DNA from: Eubacterium sp. MSJ-21
GTDB lineage: Bacteria; Bacillota; Clostridia; Lachnospirales; Lachnospiraceae
Length of the DNA: 64,000 bases
NCBI RefSeq assembly: GCF_018918185.1
Contig: NZ_JAHLPZ010000010.1
Coordinates: 62,001 to 126,000, forward strand
Direction of reading: 5' to 3'
A program made the position numbers and the translations under genes. A model generated the notes under the pieces. The model did no database searches and had not been told where the DNA came from. It worked only from the letters and a program-made list of their open reading frames with translations. Shown piece after piece: positions 7,981 through 16,528 of this stretch (positions are counted from its first letter, which is position 1; the number at the start of each line of letters is the position of its first letter).

Positions 7981-8074
7981 AAAAAGGGAATGAAGTTCTC
8001 CCTCGGGTAACCGGAACTGCTTATAAGGCTGATGACTTCTACGATATTGATCGCAGAAGGTGTCAGCTTTTTTT
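7981..8074 (+). promoter_or_regulatory. Fluoride (crcB-type) riboswitch with terminator
   Basis: The aptamer (about 7986-8043) reads GGGAATGAAGTTCTCCC, a variable joining hairpin, AACTGCTTATAAGGCTGAT and GACTTCTACG. It matches the fluoride aptamer in order: hairpin with internal AUGA, the CUGC segment and the GGCUGAUGxCxUCUAC block. The last part of the aptamer (8028-8040) also forms one arm of a terminator with AGAAGGTGTCAGC (8055-8067) and seven T residues. Fluoride binding should therefore prevent termination and turn on the downstream antiporter. Fluoride riboswitches are known to control CrcB/Fluc, CLC-F and Na+/H+-antiporter-like genes. Confidence 0.85.
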
Positions 8075-8080
8075 GAGCTT

Positions 8081-8177
8081 AAAAGGAGGCGTATATGTGC
8101 GAAGCACATATTCAGGATGCGCCGACGACATGCCGCCGAACGAATGTGAGGGGGCAACACCACATAGGAGGAAAAAC
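8081..8177 (+). promoter_or_regulatory. Structured leader between riboswitch and antiporter, with leader ORF
   Basis: A strong AAAAGGAGG site (8081-8089) precedes ATG 8095, which opens a 29-codon frame (begins MCEAHIQDAPTTCRR) ending at 8184, seven bases inside the antiporter gene. The start lies in a perfect hairpin (ATATGTGC-GAA-GCACATAT). A second ribosome site AGGAGG lies 7 nt before the antiporter ATG at 8178. This suggests translational coupling or initiation control in addition to the riboswitch. An in-frame N-terminal extension from TTG 8073 or GTG 8097 is possible but less likely. Confidence 0.45.
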
Positions 8178-9374
8178 ATGTTAACATCACTTGCACTTAT
8201 CTTTCTGGTCGGACTTGCCATGTCCGCCATCTGTAAACAGATCCGCCTGCCGGGTATCATCGGCATGCTGGCGACAGGAATTGTACTCGGTCCCTATGTT
8301 CTGGATCTGTTGTCCCCATCGATTCTGGGAATCTCCGCAGATCTGCGGAAATTAGCACTTATTATCATCCTGCTCAAGGCAGGATTGTCGCTGAATCTGT
8401 CAGATCTGAAGAAGGTCGGACGACCGGCAATCCTGATGTCGTTTGTGCCGGCATCGTTTGAAATCTGTGGGTATATTCTGTTTGCACCGATGATCCTCGG
8501 CGTGACGCGCGTGGAGGCAGCGGTTATGGGGGCCGTCATGGGGGCGGTTTCCCCAGCTGTCGTTGTACCGCGTATGGTGAAACTCATGGAGGAAGGCTAT
8601 GGAACGAAGAAAGGCATCCCGCAGATGATACTGGCGGGGGCATCGTGTGATGATATCTTCGTAATCGTGTTATTTACAACATTTTTGCAGATGGCACAGG
8701 GCGGACATGCAAATGCGAAGGATTTTATCAATATCCCCATCTCAATCGTGTTAGGAATCGTGCTTGGTTGTATCGTCGGCTATCTGCTGTACCGGTTCTT
8801 CGAGCTTACGTATAAGAAGAATCACTGCGTTCGTAACTCAACGAAGCTGATCGTGATCCTGGGTATGTCGTGTCTGCTGCTTGCAATCGAGGAGTGGGTG
8901 TCTGCATATGTGGCAGTGTCCGGACTTCTGGCAGTTGTCAGTATGGCATGTATGCTTAAGGTGAAGAGTACGACATTTGTATCGAAACGGTTGTCAGAGA
9001 AATTCGGTAAGCTGTGGATTGCCGCAGAGGTAATCCTGTTCGTACTGGTTGGCGCGGCAGTTGATATCCGGTATATGGCAAAGGCAGGGGCAATGGCGCT
9101 TTTGATGATTGGGGCAGCGTTGCTGTTCCGCGCAGTCGGTGTCTGCATCTGCATGCTTGGCACGAAGCTTACATGGAAGGAGCGGCTATTCTGTATCATT
9201 GCGTATCTTCCGAAGGCTACTGTGCAGGCGGCGATTGGCTCGGTACCTCTGGCAGTCGGGCTTTCCTGCGGTACGCTTGTGCTATCCGTTGCGGTCATGG
9301 CAATCGTGATCACAGCGCCGATCGGAGCGATTGGCATTGACAGTACGTATAAAAATTTACTTGAGAAAGAATAA
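8178..9374 (+). CDS. Cation/proton antiporter (CPA family), fluoride-inducible
   Basis: 398 residues, about twelve membrane helices of the Na_H_Exchanger domain (LTSLALIFLVGLAMSAICKQ at the start; GASCDDIFVIVLF mid-protein resembles the paired acidic ion-binding site). The protein lies directly under a fluoride riboswitch, so a role in fluoride tolerance is likely, either fluoride efflux or restoring pH/Na+ balance. The start at ATG 8178 is chosen for its AGGAGG site and because the protein then begins in the first helix. The short length, with no C-terminal TrkA domain, fits the riboswitch-associated group. Confidence 0.88.
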   Translation: MLTSLALIFLVGLAMSAICKQIRLPGIIGMLATGIVLGPYVLDLLSPSILGISADLRKLALIIILLKAGLSLNLSDLKKVGRPAILMSFVPASFEICGYILFAPMILGVTRVEAAVMGAVMGAVSPAVVVPRMVKLMEEGYGTKKGIPQMILAGASCDDIFVIVLFTTFLQMAQGGHANAKDFINIPISIVLGIVLGCIVGYLLYRFFELTYKKNHCVRNSTKLIVILGMSCLLLAIEEWVSAYVAVSGLLAVVSMACMLKVKSTTFVSKRLSEKFGKLWIAAEVILFVLVGAAVDIRYMAKAGAMALLMIGAALLFRAVGVCICMLGTKLTWKERLFCIIAYLPKATVQAAIGSVPLAVGLSCGTLVLSVAVMAIVITAPIGAIGIDSTYKNLLEKE

Positions 9375-9378
9375 AAAT

Positions 9379-9409
9379 GGGACTTTTCCATGCGCGAAAT
9401 CATCTAATA
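9379..9409 (+). promoter_or_regulatory. Possible ECF-sigma promoter, autoregulatory
   Basis: GGGACTTTT (9379-9387) and CATCTAATA (9401-9409) are spaced like the -35 and -10 elements of an ECF promoter and look unlike sigma-A boxes. It is immediately upstream of an ECF sigma gene, and such factors usually drive their own operon. Confidence 0.45.
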
Positions 9410-9460
9410 GGTGTATGGACATACAGAATATAAAACTCCAAAGGGAAGGGAGTGGAAAAC

Positions 9461-9946
9461 ATGAAGAAGGAGGCCTTTGGCGAGCTTGTGATCTCGAATC
9501 AGGAAAGCTGGTATCGAATCGCCAAAAGTTACTTGTGCAATGATGCGGATTGTGCCGATGCGATACAAAATGCGATTGTGCATGCATTTGAAAAATTGTA
9601 CAGCCTGCGGAATGATAAGTATGTAAAAACATGGTTTACAAGAATTCTGATCAATGAATGTCATCAGATCCAGCGGGACAATCAGAAGGCTGCGACTTGG
9701 GAGGAATATCAGGAAGAAGGAAGAGAAGCAGAGTATATACGCGGATACGGACAATATTCGGAGCTGTATGACAGTATCATGCGGCTGAAGGAAAATGAGC
9801 GTACCTGCATCTGGCTGTATTATTTTGAGGAGTACAGTATCCGGGAGATTGCACAATGTCTGGAGACGACCGAATCTGCAGTCAAGAAACGCCTGGTGCG
9901 GGGCAGAGAACATTTGAAAGGAATCTTAAAGGCAAAGTCGGCATGA
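9461..9946 (+). CDS. ECF-type RNA polymerase sigma factor
   Basis: About 161 residues with sigma-70 region 2 (DADCADAIQNAIVHAFEKLY, then KTWFTRILINECHQ) and region 4 (LKENERTCIWLYYFEEYSIREIAQ, TTESAVKKRLVRGREHLK). It would redirect RNA polymerase to envelope-stress-type promoters. GTG 9452 is an alternative start nine bases upstream; ATG 9461 has the better-spaced AGGGAG site. The gene downstream (21 nt away) encodes a single-pass membrane protein with a short cytoplasmic N-terminus, the expected anti-sigma partner. Confidence 0.93.
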   Translation: MKKEAFGELVISNQESWYRIAKSYLCNDADCADAIQNAIVHAFEKLYSLRNDKYVKTWFTRILINECHQIQRDNQKAATWEEYQEEGREAEYIRGYGQYSELYDSIMRLKENERTCIWLYYFEEYSIREIAQCLETTESAVKKRLVRGREHLKGILKAKSA

Positions 9947-9966
9947 ATGGGTAAAGGAGGTAATGC

Positions 9967-11475
9967 GTGATGGATATGGATAGAAAACAAGTGAGCGAGA
10001 TAAAAAACGAATGTCTGCAGATGCCGGATTATATCCGGGACAGGATTGAAGAAACTGTGCAACAGCAGGTAACGAAAAAACAGCATGGCGGTCGGAGAAT
10101 CTGGAGAGCGGCAGCGGCAGTACTTGCGTTTTGCTGCATAGCAAGCGGAACGACGTTTGCAGCTACAACCTTATATAAAATGCATCTGGAAAAACAGGGC
10201 AAGTACGGATCAACCTTGATTTACGGAGATGCAACCGATACTGATGCGCAGACAGAGACTGCGGATGCCAATACACAGAAAGAAGCAACAAATACCAATG
10301 CGCAGACAGGGGCAGACGCAAATCTGGATGCACTATATACATTGGATGTTTCATACATACCGGAGGGTATGGAGATCGATGGATTAGATGGTATATACGA
10401 GGATGGAAACAATTATGTGAGCAAGGTGAGTATCTTCCCGAGTGACAAAGCGTTCATGGGTGGTGTTTCATTTGTATTTTGGAAAATGCCGTCTGACAAG
10501 CAATCGTTGTTTAATAATACCTATGTAGTCTCAACGCAGGAGCTTGAGATTGATGGAAGACAGGCGGTTATTGTCGAAAACCAGACGATGGAATCCGCGA
10601 CTGCAGATGTTCGGTATCATGTGTATGTTACGTATGATAACGATTATCTTCTGGATATGCTTGTATATGATGATACGGAGCTTGAAACCGCGATAGATAT
10701 TGTAAAAGGGTTAACGCTCACACCGACCGATGATCCGGCTGCAAAACGACGTATATTGTTACAGGAATATATAGAACCTAACTACGAGGTGGTGGATGAA
10801 ACGGCAAATACGGATCAGTTTACGAAAACTTCAAAGAAGTCAATGGAACATCTGCATCAGATTGGAGAAACTTTTGATGTACCAAATTCTTCCTTGAAAG
10901 CAAAAGTATCTAAGGTGGAATTGCTCGATTCACCAAATGAGCTGGATACAGCATACGAGCTTGACTCCATAGAAACAGACGCTGCTGGAAAGCTCGTAAA
11001 TAATGTGATAGCTTACGAGAAATATGGAGATGGTATAAATCAGTTAGATGAGGTTGTAGCAACCAAAGAAGTAAAGGAAAAGATTCTTTACATCGAGGTT
11101 GAATACACAAATACCGGTAAGACGCAGACAGGTGATACGCTGTATGACTGCGAGCTGATCCGGGCGAAGGAAACAGACGATGGATATGAAATCGTTGATG
11201 TTTACGCAATTGACAGCTTAGAGTACGATAGTTATTATGGACAAAATTATATGATTAACGGTTCACCAATCTATTACTATAATGGGAAAAGTGTAGAAGA
11301 AAAAAATCATTTGATTCACGTTCAGCCGGGAGAAACACGAACGGTAACATGGGCATTCCTTGTATCGGAGGATGAGCTGCCATATCTGTTCCTGGATCTG
11401 TTCTCAGGAAGCAGTATCAATACGGAATTCAACAATATTGCACTTTCAAATGGATATGTAGATATCCGGCAATAA
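9967..11475 (+). CDS. Membrane anti-sigma factor with extracytoplasmic sensor domains
   Basis: 502 residues. Residues 1-43 are cytoplasmic and could hold the sigma factor (KNECLQMPDYIRDRIEETVQ). One membrane helix spans about 45-67. A Thr/Asn/Asp-rich linker (about 85-118) is followed by a DUF4367-like domain (TLDVSYIPEGMEIDG onward, about 120-250) and a second beta-rich DUF4352/Ig-like domain (about 290-500). The architecture matches RsiV-like or DUF4179-group anti-sigma factors, which release the sigma factor when the outer part senses envelope damage. Start GTG 9967 has a GGAGG site; ATG 9970 is equally possible. A terminator follows. Confidence 0.82.
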   Translation: MMDMDRKQVSEIKNECLQMPDYIRDRIEETVQQQVTKKQHGGRRIWRAAAAVLAFCCIASGTTFAATTLYKMHLEKQGKYGSTLIYGDATDTDAQTETADANTQKEATNTNAQTGADANLDALYTLDVSYIPEGMEIDGLDGIYEDGNNYVSKVSIFPSDKAFMGGVSFVFWKMPSDKQSLFNNTYVVSTQELEIDGRQAVIVENQTMESATADVRYHVYVTYDNDYLLDMLVYDDTELETAIDIVKGLTLTPTDDPAAKRRILLQEYIEPNYEVVDETANTDQFTKTSKKSMEHLHQIGETFDVPNSSLKAKVSKVELLDSPNELDTAYELDSIETDAAGKLVNNVIAYEKYGDGINQLDEVVATKEVKEKILYIEVEYTNTGKTQTGDTLYDCELIRAKETDDGYEIVDVYAIDSLEYDSYYGQNYMINGSPIYYYNGKSVEEKNHLIHVQPGETRTVTWAFLVSEDELPYLFLDLFSGSSINTEFNNIALSNGYVDIRQ

Positions 11476-11486
11476 TTATATCGAAA

Positions 11487-11525
11487 AACGCTGTATACAA
11501 GAGACTGCGTATACAGCGTTTTTTG
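11487..11525 (+). terminator. Terminator of the sigma/anti-sigma operon
   Basis: AACGCTGTATAC and GTATACAGCGTT form a perfect 12-bp stem followed by a T run. The T run abuts the truncated yczE-like fragment. Confidence 0.9.
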
Positions 11526-11845
11526 ATGGTGCGATCCTGATTGCGGTGGGAATCTTCTTTTATCTGCCGGCAGATATCATACCGCTGGCTGGTGATGGTG
11601 CTATGAAAGCAATCTCGGATAAGACAGGAATCGTATTCAGCCGTGTCAAGATCGGTTTCGATGTGACGATGGTTGTGATCTCGCTCATATCCTGTCTGGC
11701 GGTTTTGCACAAGCTTGGTTCCGTCGGTATCGGAACGGTAATCGCTGCGATCTTAGTCGGTGTGAACCTTGGCTTTATCACGAAGCTGTTTGGCGACAAG
11801 CGCGACCGTCTGCTTCATCGCGACACCGGACTGCACCTGGACTAG
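11525..11845 (+). pseudogene. Truncated YczE/YitT-type membrane protein
   Basis: The open frame encodes only the C-terminal half of a YczE-like integral membrane protein: DGAILIAVGIFFYLPADIIP, then LAGDGAMKAISDKTG and two more hydrophobic segments. Complete members are about 200-230 residues. Here the N-terminal helices, start codon and ribosome site are missing, and the coding sequence begins inside the T run of the preceding terminator, so a deletion has fused the two. The remaining frame up to TAG 11845 is undamaged, which suggests a fairly recent loss. Confidence 0.65.
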
Positions 11846-11879
11846 GCTTGCTGCAAGGCGTTTAATTATAAAGCTTGAA

Positions 11880-11908
11880 AGTGACAAAACTGTCACTTAG
11901 TTTGTCAC
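11880..11908 (+). promoter_or_regulatory. AGTGACA/TGTCACT operator before the ABC export operon
   Basis: AGTGACA-AAAC-TGTCACT (11880-11897) is a perfect inverted repeat, followed by a third half-site TGTCAC at 11903-11908. TATAGT at 11930-11935 could be a -10. A response-regulator target is plausible, since the operon ends with an OmpR-type regulator. Confidence 0.45.
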
Positions 11909-11936
11909 GACCCCGTAACTTTCATCGGGTATAGTT

Positions 11937-12056
11937 ATAAATAGAAAACAACACAGGTGAAATAGTGTAACATATTCGGTTATTTGTAATCATGAAGTAT
12001 ACGAATGATACAAATAACCGAATATGTTAGAAAGTTTATGGTTGTTTTCTATTTAT
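11937..12056 (+). repeat. Nested perfect hairpin in the ABC operon leader
   Basis: The outer arms are 16 bp (ATAAATAGAAAACAAC at 11937-11952; complement at 12041-12056). The inner arms are 19 bp (AACATATTCGGTTATTTGT at 11969-11987; complement at 12010-12028), and the 22-nt loop pairs further (ATCAT/ATGAT). The 19-bp inner arms and the 12-nt right-hand spacer match the hairpin elements at 30.3 and 53.2 kb, but the conserved core of those elements is missing. It lies in the 5' leader of the large permease gene. Confidence 0.75.
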
Positions 12057-12084
12057 TCTACACGATTAACAACGGGGGAGCAAT

Positions 12085-14307
12085 ATGGAAAACTACACCA
12101 GACTTTCAATCAAATATCTAAAGTTTCAGAAGAAACGAACCATCTTGACGATCTTAGGCGTTGCTTTAGCGTCAGGAATCCTGTTCGTGATATTAACCTT
12201 GTATTTCAGTAATTTCATCAATACACGCGATGCACTTCGCAAGCAGGCAGACTACGAGATCGTGCTTTTGCCGGAGCAAAACCAGGATGTCTCGGCATTG
12301 CTCAAACAGGACTTCGTGAAGACGGCGTATCGTGGCAAATACTACGATTATTATTCGAGCTCCTATATTGAAAATGCAATCTACATTAATGTGAAAAATC
12401 CTTACCGGTTGGACGCAAATATGGAAACGATCGAGCAGACCTACGGTGTGAAGGCGCAATTAAACCAACAGCTCGCATCCTACTATCTGCAGGGCGACAC
12501 CGGAAATGATACATACATTATTCTTCTGATGTTCCTGCTTTTGTCGTTCGTGATCGCAGTCATCGGAGTTGGAATCATCCGGACAACGATCCAGTTGAAT
12601 ACGATGGAGCAGATCAAAGATTATGGAATCCTGCGTTGTATCGGAGCAACACAAGGTCAGCTAAAAAGTGTGATATTCCGAATGGGATGCATGCAGGAAC
12701 TGCTTGGAATCCTTGGCGGAATCGTAATCGGATTTCCAATTGCATATCTGGTTGGCTTATCCATGAATATCAAGGTTCGCCCGCATGTGCTTCCATTTCT
12801 GTATGTGCTGATTGTCTTTATCGGAGATCTGTTCTTCGTTATGGATGAGAATGGAAAACTCGTAAAGAAGATTTCGCCGATCGAGGCGGTGCGCGGGCAG
12901 ACAAGCGGAACACGGAAGGTTAAGGCACGTAAGCAAAGCATTTTCGGGAAGATCTTCGGCGTGCAGGGAGATTATGCATATAAGAATCTGATGAGTAACA
13001 AGCGTCGGTTCCTGAAAACAATTTTTGCATTTGCCTTATCAATCGCGGCGTTTATCACGATTGCGACGATCTTCACTTCGTTTGTACAGATGCAGAAGCA
13101 GATTGCACCTTCTTACGGAGAATATCAGGTGTATTTCTTCAACGAGGCAAATGACGAAGAGACTGTGGATGCGGTGAAATCAGTGCTTCCAAACGAAGAG
13201 ACACTCACAGACATTGCACAGAACAAAGAAGTGAAGGATGTGAAAGCCGTGTATGCAGCATCTATGGAGGTTGTAGATTATGAGGAGTTCCGGTCACATT
13301 TTACAGAGAATTTCCAGAAGGAAACGATGCAGGGAGAGGTCATTGAGCGGTTAAAGGATAGTGAAAAATATAAGGATAAGGCATCTCCGGCCGACCGTGT
13401 GAGCGTGATTGGATATGGAGAGGAAGAGTATCAGAAATATGCGTCATATCTGGTCGAAGGAACGCTGGATGTCGATGAGAACGGAATTGTGCTTGTACAG
13501 AATGTGGAAGCAACGTTGGATGAAGGAATGGATGACGAAGCCTATGATGCGATTGATCTGATTGCATCAACGGTGGAATATCCGGCGACGGATTATAAGC
13601 TTGGTGATACGATTAAGCTTTCGTGGGGGAATGACAAGAAGGTATATGAGATTCAGGGCATTGTCCGGATAGATAAGGACAAATTGCAGACAAAAGGATT
13701 TGTAAAGTGTATTGTACCACTGGCAAATTATTTCCGGATGACTGGACTTGAAAAATCGGATTCCACAGGTGTGAAATGTAAGCTTCGTTCGGACAATATC
13801 TCCGCTTCGCTGACATCGAAGCTGGTGAACGTGCTGGATAACTCAATGGGAGATTACTCGTATCCGGATGCCATTTATTCCGGGGCATTGTTTAGTACAT
13901 CCATCAGCGCAATCAAATATATTCTTGCATTTGTGATTGTAATTTTATGTGTGAGTTCTCTGAATATCATCAATACGACAGCGAGCAATCTTTATCTGCG
14001 GCGGCAGGAATTCGCACAGCTTCGCGCAATCGGTGTATCGGTGCGGGAGCTTCGGAAGATGGTAATGCTCGAAGGTGTGATCTCCGTTATCTGTGCGAAT
14101 ATCGTTGGCGATGTGCTGGGCTTTGCGGTTATGATGCCGCTTGCGAAAGCAGCGCTGGTGTTGTTCATGGTGAAGCTGACCTTCCCGATTATCGGTGCGG
14201 TGATTGGATTTGTGCTTTCCGTGCTTGTAATGTGCGGATCGATTTACATACCGATGAAGCGGATGACAAACCGGATCGCGGATGATCTGAATGCCGCCGG
14301 AGATTGA
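12085..14307 (+). CDS. Large FtsX-family ABC permease
   Basis: 740 residues. It has an N-terminal helix (TILTILGVALASGILFVIL), a first FtsX domain (about 150-285, with YGILRCIGATQGQLK), a second membrane/periplasmic segment from about residue 310 (KTIFAFALSIAAFITIATIF) with a large extracytoplasmic domain of roughly 260 residues, and a C-terminal FtsX domain (FAQLRAIGVSVRELRKMV). This two-FtsX form is typical of Gram-positive exporters for peptides or antibiotics. The next genes supply an ATPase, an accessory secreted protein and a second permease. The start follows GGGGGAGC. The operon leader contains a long hairpin. Confidence 0.92.
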   Translation: MENYTRLSIKYLKFQKKRTILTILGVALASGILFVILTLYFSNFINTRDALRKQADYEIVLLPEQNQDVSALLKQDFVKTAYRGKYYDYYSSSYIENAIYINVKNPYRLDANMETIEQTYGVKAQLNQQLASYYLQGDTGNDTYIILLMFLLLSFVIAVIGVGIIRTTIQLNTMEQIKDYGILRCIGATQGQLKSVIFRMGCMQELLGILGGIVIGFPIAYLVGLSMNIKVRPHVLPFLYVLIVFIGDLFFVMDENGKLVKKISPIEAVRGQTSGTRKVKARKQSIFGKIFGVQGDYAYKNLMSNKRRFLKTIFAFALSIAAFITIATIFTSFVQMQKQIAPSYGEYQVYFFNEANDEETVDAVKSVLPNEETLTDIAQNKEVKDVKAVYAASMEVVDYEEFRSHFTENFQKETMQGEVIERLKDSEKYKDKASPADRVSVIGYGEEEYQKYASYLVEGTLDVDENGIVLVQNVEATLDEGMDDEAYDAIDLIASTVEYPATDYKLGDTIKLSWGNDKKVYEIQGIVRIDKDKLQTKGFVKCIVPLANYFRMTGLEKSDSTGVKCKLRSDNISASLTSKLVNVLDNSMGDYSYPDAIYSGALFSTSISAIKYILAFVIVILCVSSLNIINTTASNLYLRRQEFAQLRAIGVSVRELRKMVMLEGVISVICANIVGDVLGFAVMMPLAKAALVLFMVKLTFPIIGAVIGFVLSVLVMCGSIYIPMKRMTNRIADDLNAAGD

Positions 14308-14559
14308 TTAGGGGAAAAGCTGAAAAACAGAATATTTGTTCCAACAGGCAGAAGGGAGAAGCAAGCTGAATTGGGGCAAAAGTTGAAAAAAAGAATATTT
14401 GCTCCAACGGGAAGAAAAGAGAAGCAAGCAGAATTGGGGCAAAAAGCCGAAATAGAGGAAAATCCCCCAATGCCGAGAAGAAAGAAGCAAGCAGAATTGG
14501 GGCAAAGAGATAGGAAACATTACATTTGCTCCAACAGGAAGAAAAGAAGAGAAAAACAG
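14308..14559 (+). repeat. Four in-frame 63-nt tandem repeats with conserved hairpins
   Basis: Units start at 14308, 14371, 14434 and 14497, each 63 nt, and begin at the codon right after the permease stop. Each starts TTGGGGCAAA (TTAGGGGAAA in unit 1) and contains a complementary second arm such as TTTGCTCCAA. In unit 3 the second arm changed to CCCCCAA but still pairs with TTGGGG. The frame stays open to TAG 14575 and would encode a basic 21-residue repeat (LGQKLKKRIFAPTGRKEKQAE). The remaining gap to 14645 holds a further ATTGCTCCAAT arm and the ribosome site of the next gene. Confidence 0.75.
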
Positions 14560-14645
14560 GTAGGAGTAACGAAGTAGAAAAAAGAAGAATTGCTCCAATA
14601 AAGGAATAAGAAAACAAAAATCAAGATATCAGGAGGGAAATTAAC

Positions 14646-15314
14646 ATGGATATTGTAAAGATGGAACATGTCACAAAGATATATGGAAGCGGAGACACAC
14701 GGGTTTGGGCGCTCGATGATGTGAATCTGACCGTGCAAAAAGGAGAAAGTCTGGCAGTGGTCGGAGCATCCGGCTCCGGCAAGTCCACACTGCTGCATGT
14801 CATGGGCGGTGTCGACACGGTTACGAATGGAAAAGTAATCGTGGACGACCGGGACATCACTACATTGAAGGATGAGGAAATGTCGGTGTTCCGCCGGAGA
14901 AAAATCGGATTTGTATTTCAGTCGTATCATCTGATTCCGGTTCTGACTGTGGAGGAGAATATACAGATGCCGATTCTGTTAGATCACAAGAAACCGGATC
15001 GGGAGTACATCGACCATGTCATTGAGATGCTTGGTTTGAAAGACAGACGGAAGCATCTGCCGAACCAGTTGTCCGGCGGACAACAGCAGCGTGCGGCAAT
15101 CGCGCGGGCACTTGCAAACCGCCCGTCTCTGATCCTTGCCGATGAGCCGACCGGAGCGCTTGATTCTACAAATGGAAATGAAGTTATGGCGTTGCTGCAG
15201 GACTCGGTAAAGAAGCTGAATCAGACACTTGTGCTGATCACACATAACATCGATCTTGCCAGAGAGGCAGACCGAATCGTACGCATTACGGATGGTAAGC
15301 TGACTGAGGAGTGA
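14646..15314 (+). CDS. ABC transporter ATP-binding protein (LolD/MacB type)
   Basis: 222 residues, compact LolD-like ATPase. Walker [10 protein letters not shown] lies near residues 38-46, the signature [15 protein letters not shown] near 141-155, Walker [14 protein letters not shown] near 161-173 and the H-loop ITHN near 198. It should energise one or both FtsX permeases encoded on either side (12.1 and 16.6 kb). The start has a strong AGGAGGG site. From 15315 to 15553 there is only a weak GATGC/GCATC inverted pair and no gene. Confidence 0.94.
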   Translation: MDIVKMEHVTKIYGSGDTRVWALDDVNLTVQKGESLAVVGASGSGKSTLLHVMGGVDTVTNGKVIVDDRDITTLKDEEMSVFRRRKIGFVFQSYHLIPVLTVEENIQMPILLDHKKPDREYIDHVIEMLGLKDRRKHLPNQLSGGQQQRAAIARALANRPSLILADEPTGALDSTNGNEVMALLQDSVKKLNQTLVLITHNIDLAREADRIVRITDGKLTEE

Positions 15315-15553
15315 GCAGGAAAACGATAGGTTGTTAGAAAGACGGACTTAGATAGGTGAAGAGAACTTTGTGAGATGCCTAAAAACAGGGTAGCATCCCA
15401 ATTAAATGATCAATGGAATGAAAGTATGACTGTATACACGGAATGTATGATGCGGGAAAGAAAACAGACTACAAAAAAGCATACTTAGCGATAGAAATAT
15501 AGATGAAACGAAAGATGCAGGAAAGAAAACAGGGCAGAATGAAAGGAGAGAAA

Positions 15554-16513
15554 ATGATGGCAAATAAGTCAGGATGGAAAAATCAACAAAGCAAACATCA
15601 AAGAAGAAATCACCGTTTAAGGGAGATTATCCTTGCTATTCTGGTGGTTTTGAGTGTAGCCGCACCTGTATGCCCGTATTCCGCAAAGGCGGCGACGCCG
15701 AAGGTTCTGGTCTCCAATTATAAAGTATCGGAAACAACAATCTATTCCGGAGATAATTTTGACCTGACATTAGAGATTCAGAACACTTCCAAGAACAAAG
15801 TCAAAAATATGAAAGTGACGGTTGCTTCCGAAGGCGGCGAGATTATTCCGGTTTCCGGAACCGGAAGCGTCTATGTGGCAGAGATTGCCGGAAACGAGAC
15901 GAGCGAGCAGACATTTCCCATGGCGGCGGCAGCAGGACTTGCAGAGAAGACATACAAGCTTTCGGTGAAGATGGAGTACGAGAATACTTCCGGCGAGGCG
16001 TTTGAGATGGAGGATACGTTGTATTTGCCGGTATATCTGAAACAGCGGGTATCCGTGACCGACGTCATGACCGATGATGCGAAGGTTGGTGATGATGTGG
16101 AGATTACCGCCCAGGTGAATAACCTAGGGGAAGGGACACTCTACAATGTAAATGCACGTGTGGAAGGAAAACACGTGGAGAAACAGGAGACCTACATCGG
16201 CAATATCGACACAGGGAAAAGCGGCAGTGTAGACCTTCTGGCGAAGGCAATCGAGGTGACAGATTTTGACGAAATGGCAAAGGCAGAAGACTGGATTATT
16301 GTGACCTACGAAGACCGGAATGGCGATAAGCACGAAGAAAAAGTGGATGTATCCTTCTATATTGAGACGGTCGATTACGAAGATCTGGAAGTCTTAAAGG
16401 AAGCACCGGAGAAGATCGGACCTGCTACATGGCAGATTATCCTGATCTGCGTCTGCGTACTTGCAGTCGGTGTATTCGTGGGTGTAACTATTAATAAAAA
16501 GCGTTCACGATAA
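15554..16513 (+). CDS. Secreted, membrane-anchored CARDB-like accessory protein
   Basis: About 319 residues. A basic, repeat-like N-terminus leads to a signal helix (IILAILVVLSVAAPVCPYSAKA, cut after AKA). Two Ig-like CARDB/NEW3 beta domains follow (KVLVSNYKVSETTIYSGDNF; VSVTDVMTDDAKVGDDVEIT), then a C-terminal membrane helix and a short KKRSR tail. It would sit on the outer face of the membrane next to the transporter. Domains of this type occur in accessory proteins of MacB-like exporters in clostridia. ATG 15554 is chosen for GGAGAG spacing; the frame is open further upstream to 15503. Confidence 0.75.
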   Translation: MMANKSGWKNQQSKHQRRNHRLREIILAILVVLSVAAPVCPYSAKAATPKVLVSNYKVSETTIYSGDNFDLTLEIQNTSKNKVKNMKVTVASEGGEIIPVSGTGSVYVAEIAGNETSEQTFPMAAAAGLAEKTYKLSVKMEYENTSGEAFEMEDTLYLPVYLKQRVSVTDVMTDDAKVGDDVEITAQVNNLGEGTLYNVNARVEGKHVEKQETYIGNIDTGKSGSVDLLAKAIEVTDFDEMAKAEDWIIVTYEDRNGDKHEEKVDVSFYIETVDYEDLEVLKEAPEKIGPATWQIILICVCVLAVGVFVGVTINKKRSR

Positions 16514-16528
16514 GGTGAAATGGAGAAA

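Noticed and set aside
14308-14559. CRISPR array
   Set aside because: Units are contiguous 63-nt degenerate repeats without unique spacers, and there are no cas genes.
14308-14577. Separate small basic protein gene in the tandem repeats
   Set aside because: The frame has no ribosome site or plausible start, and hairpin arms are better conserved than codons; treated as a repeat.
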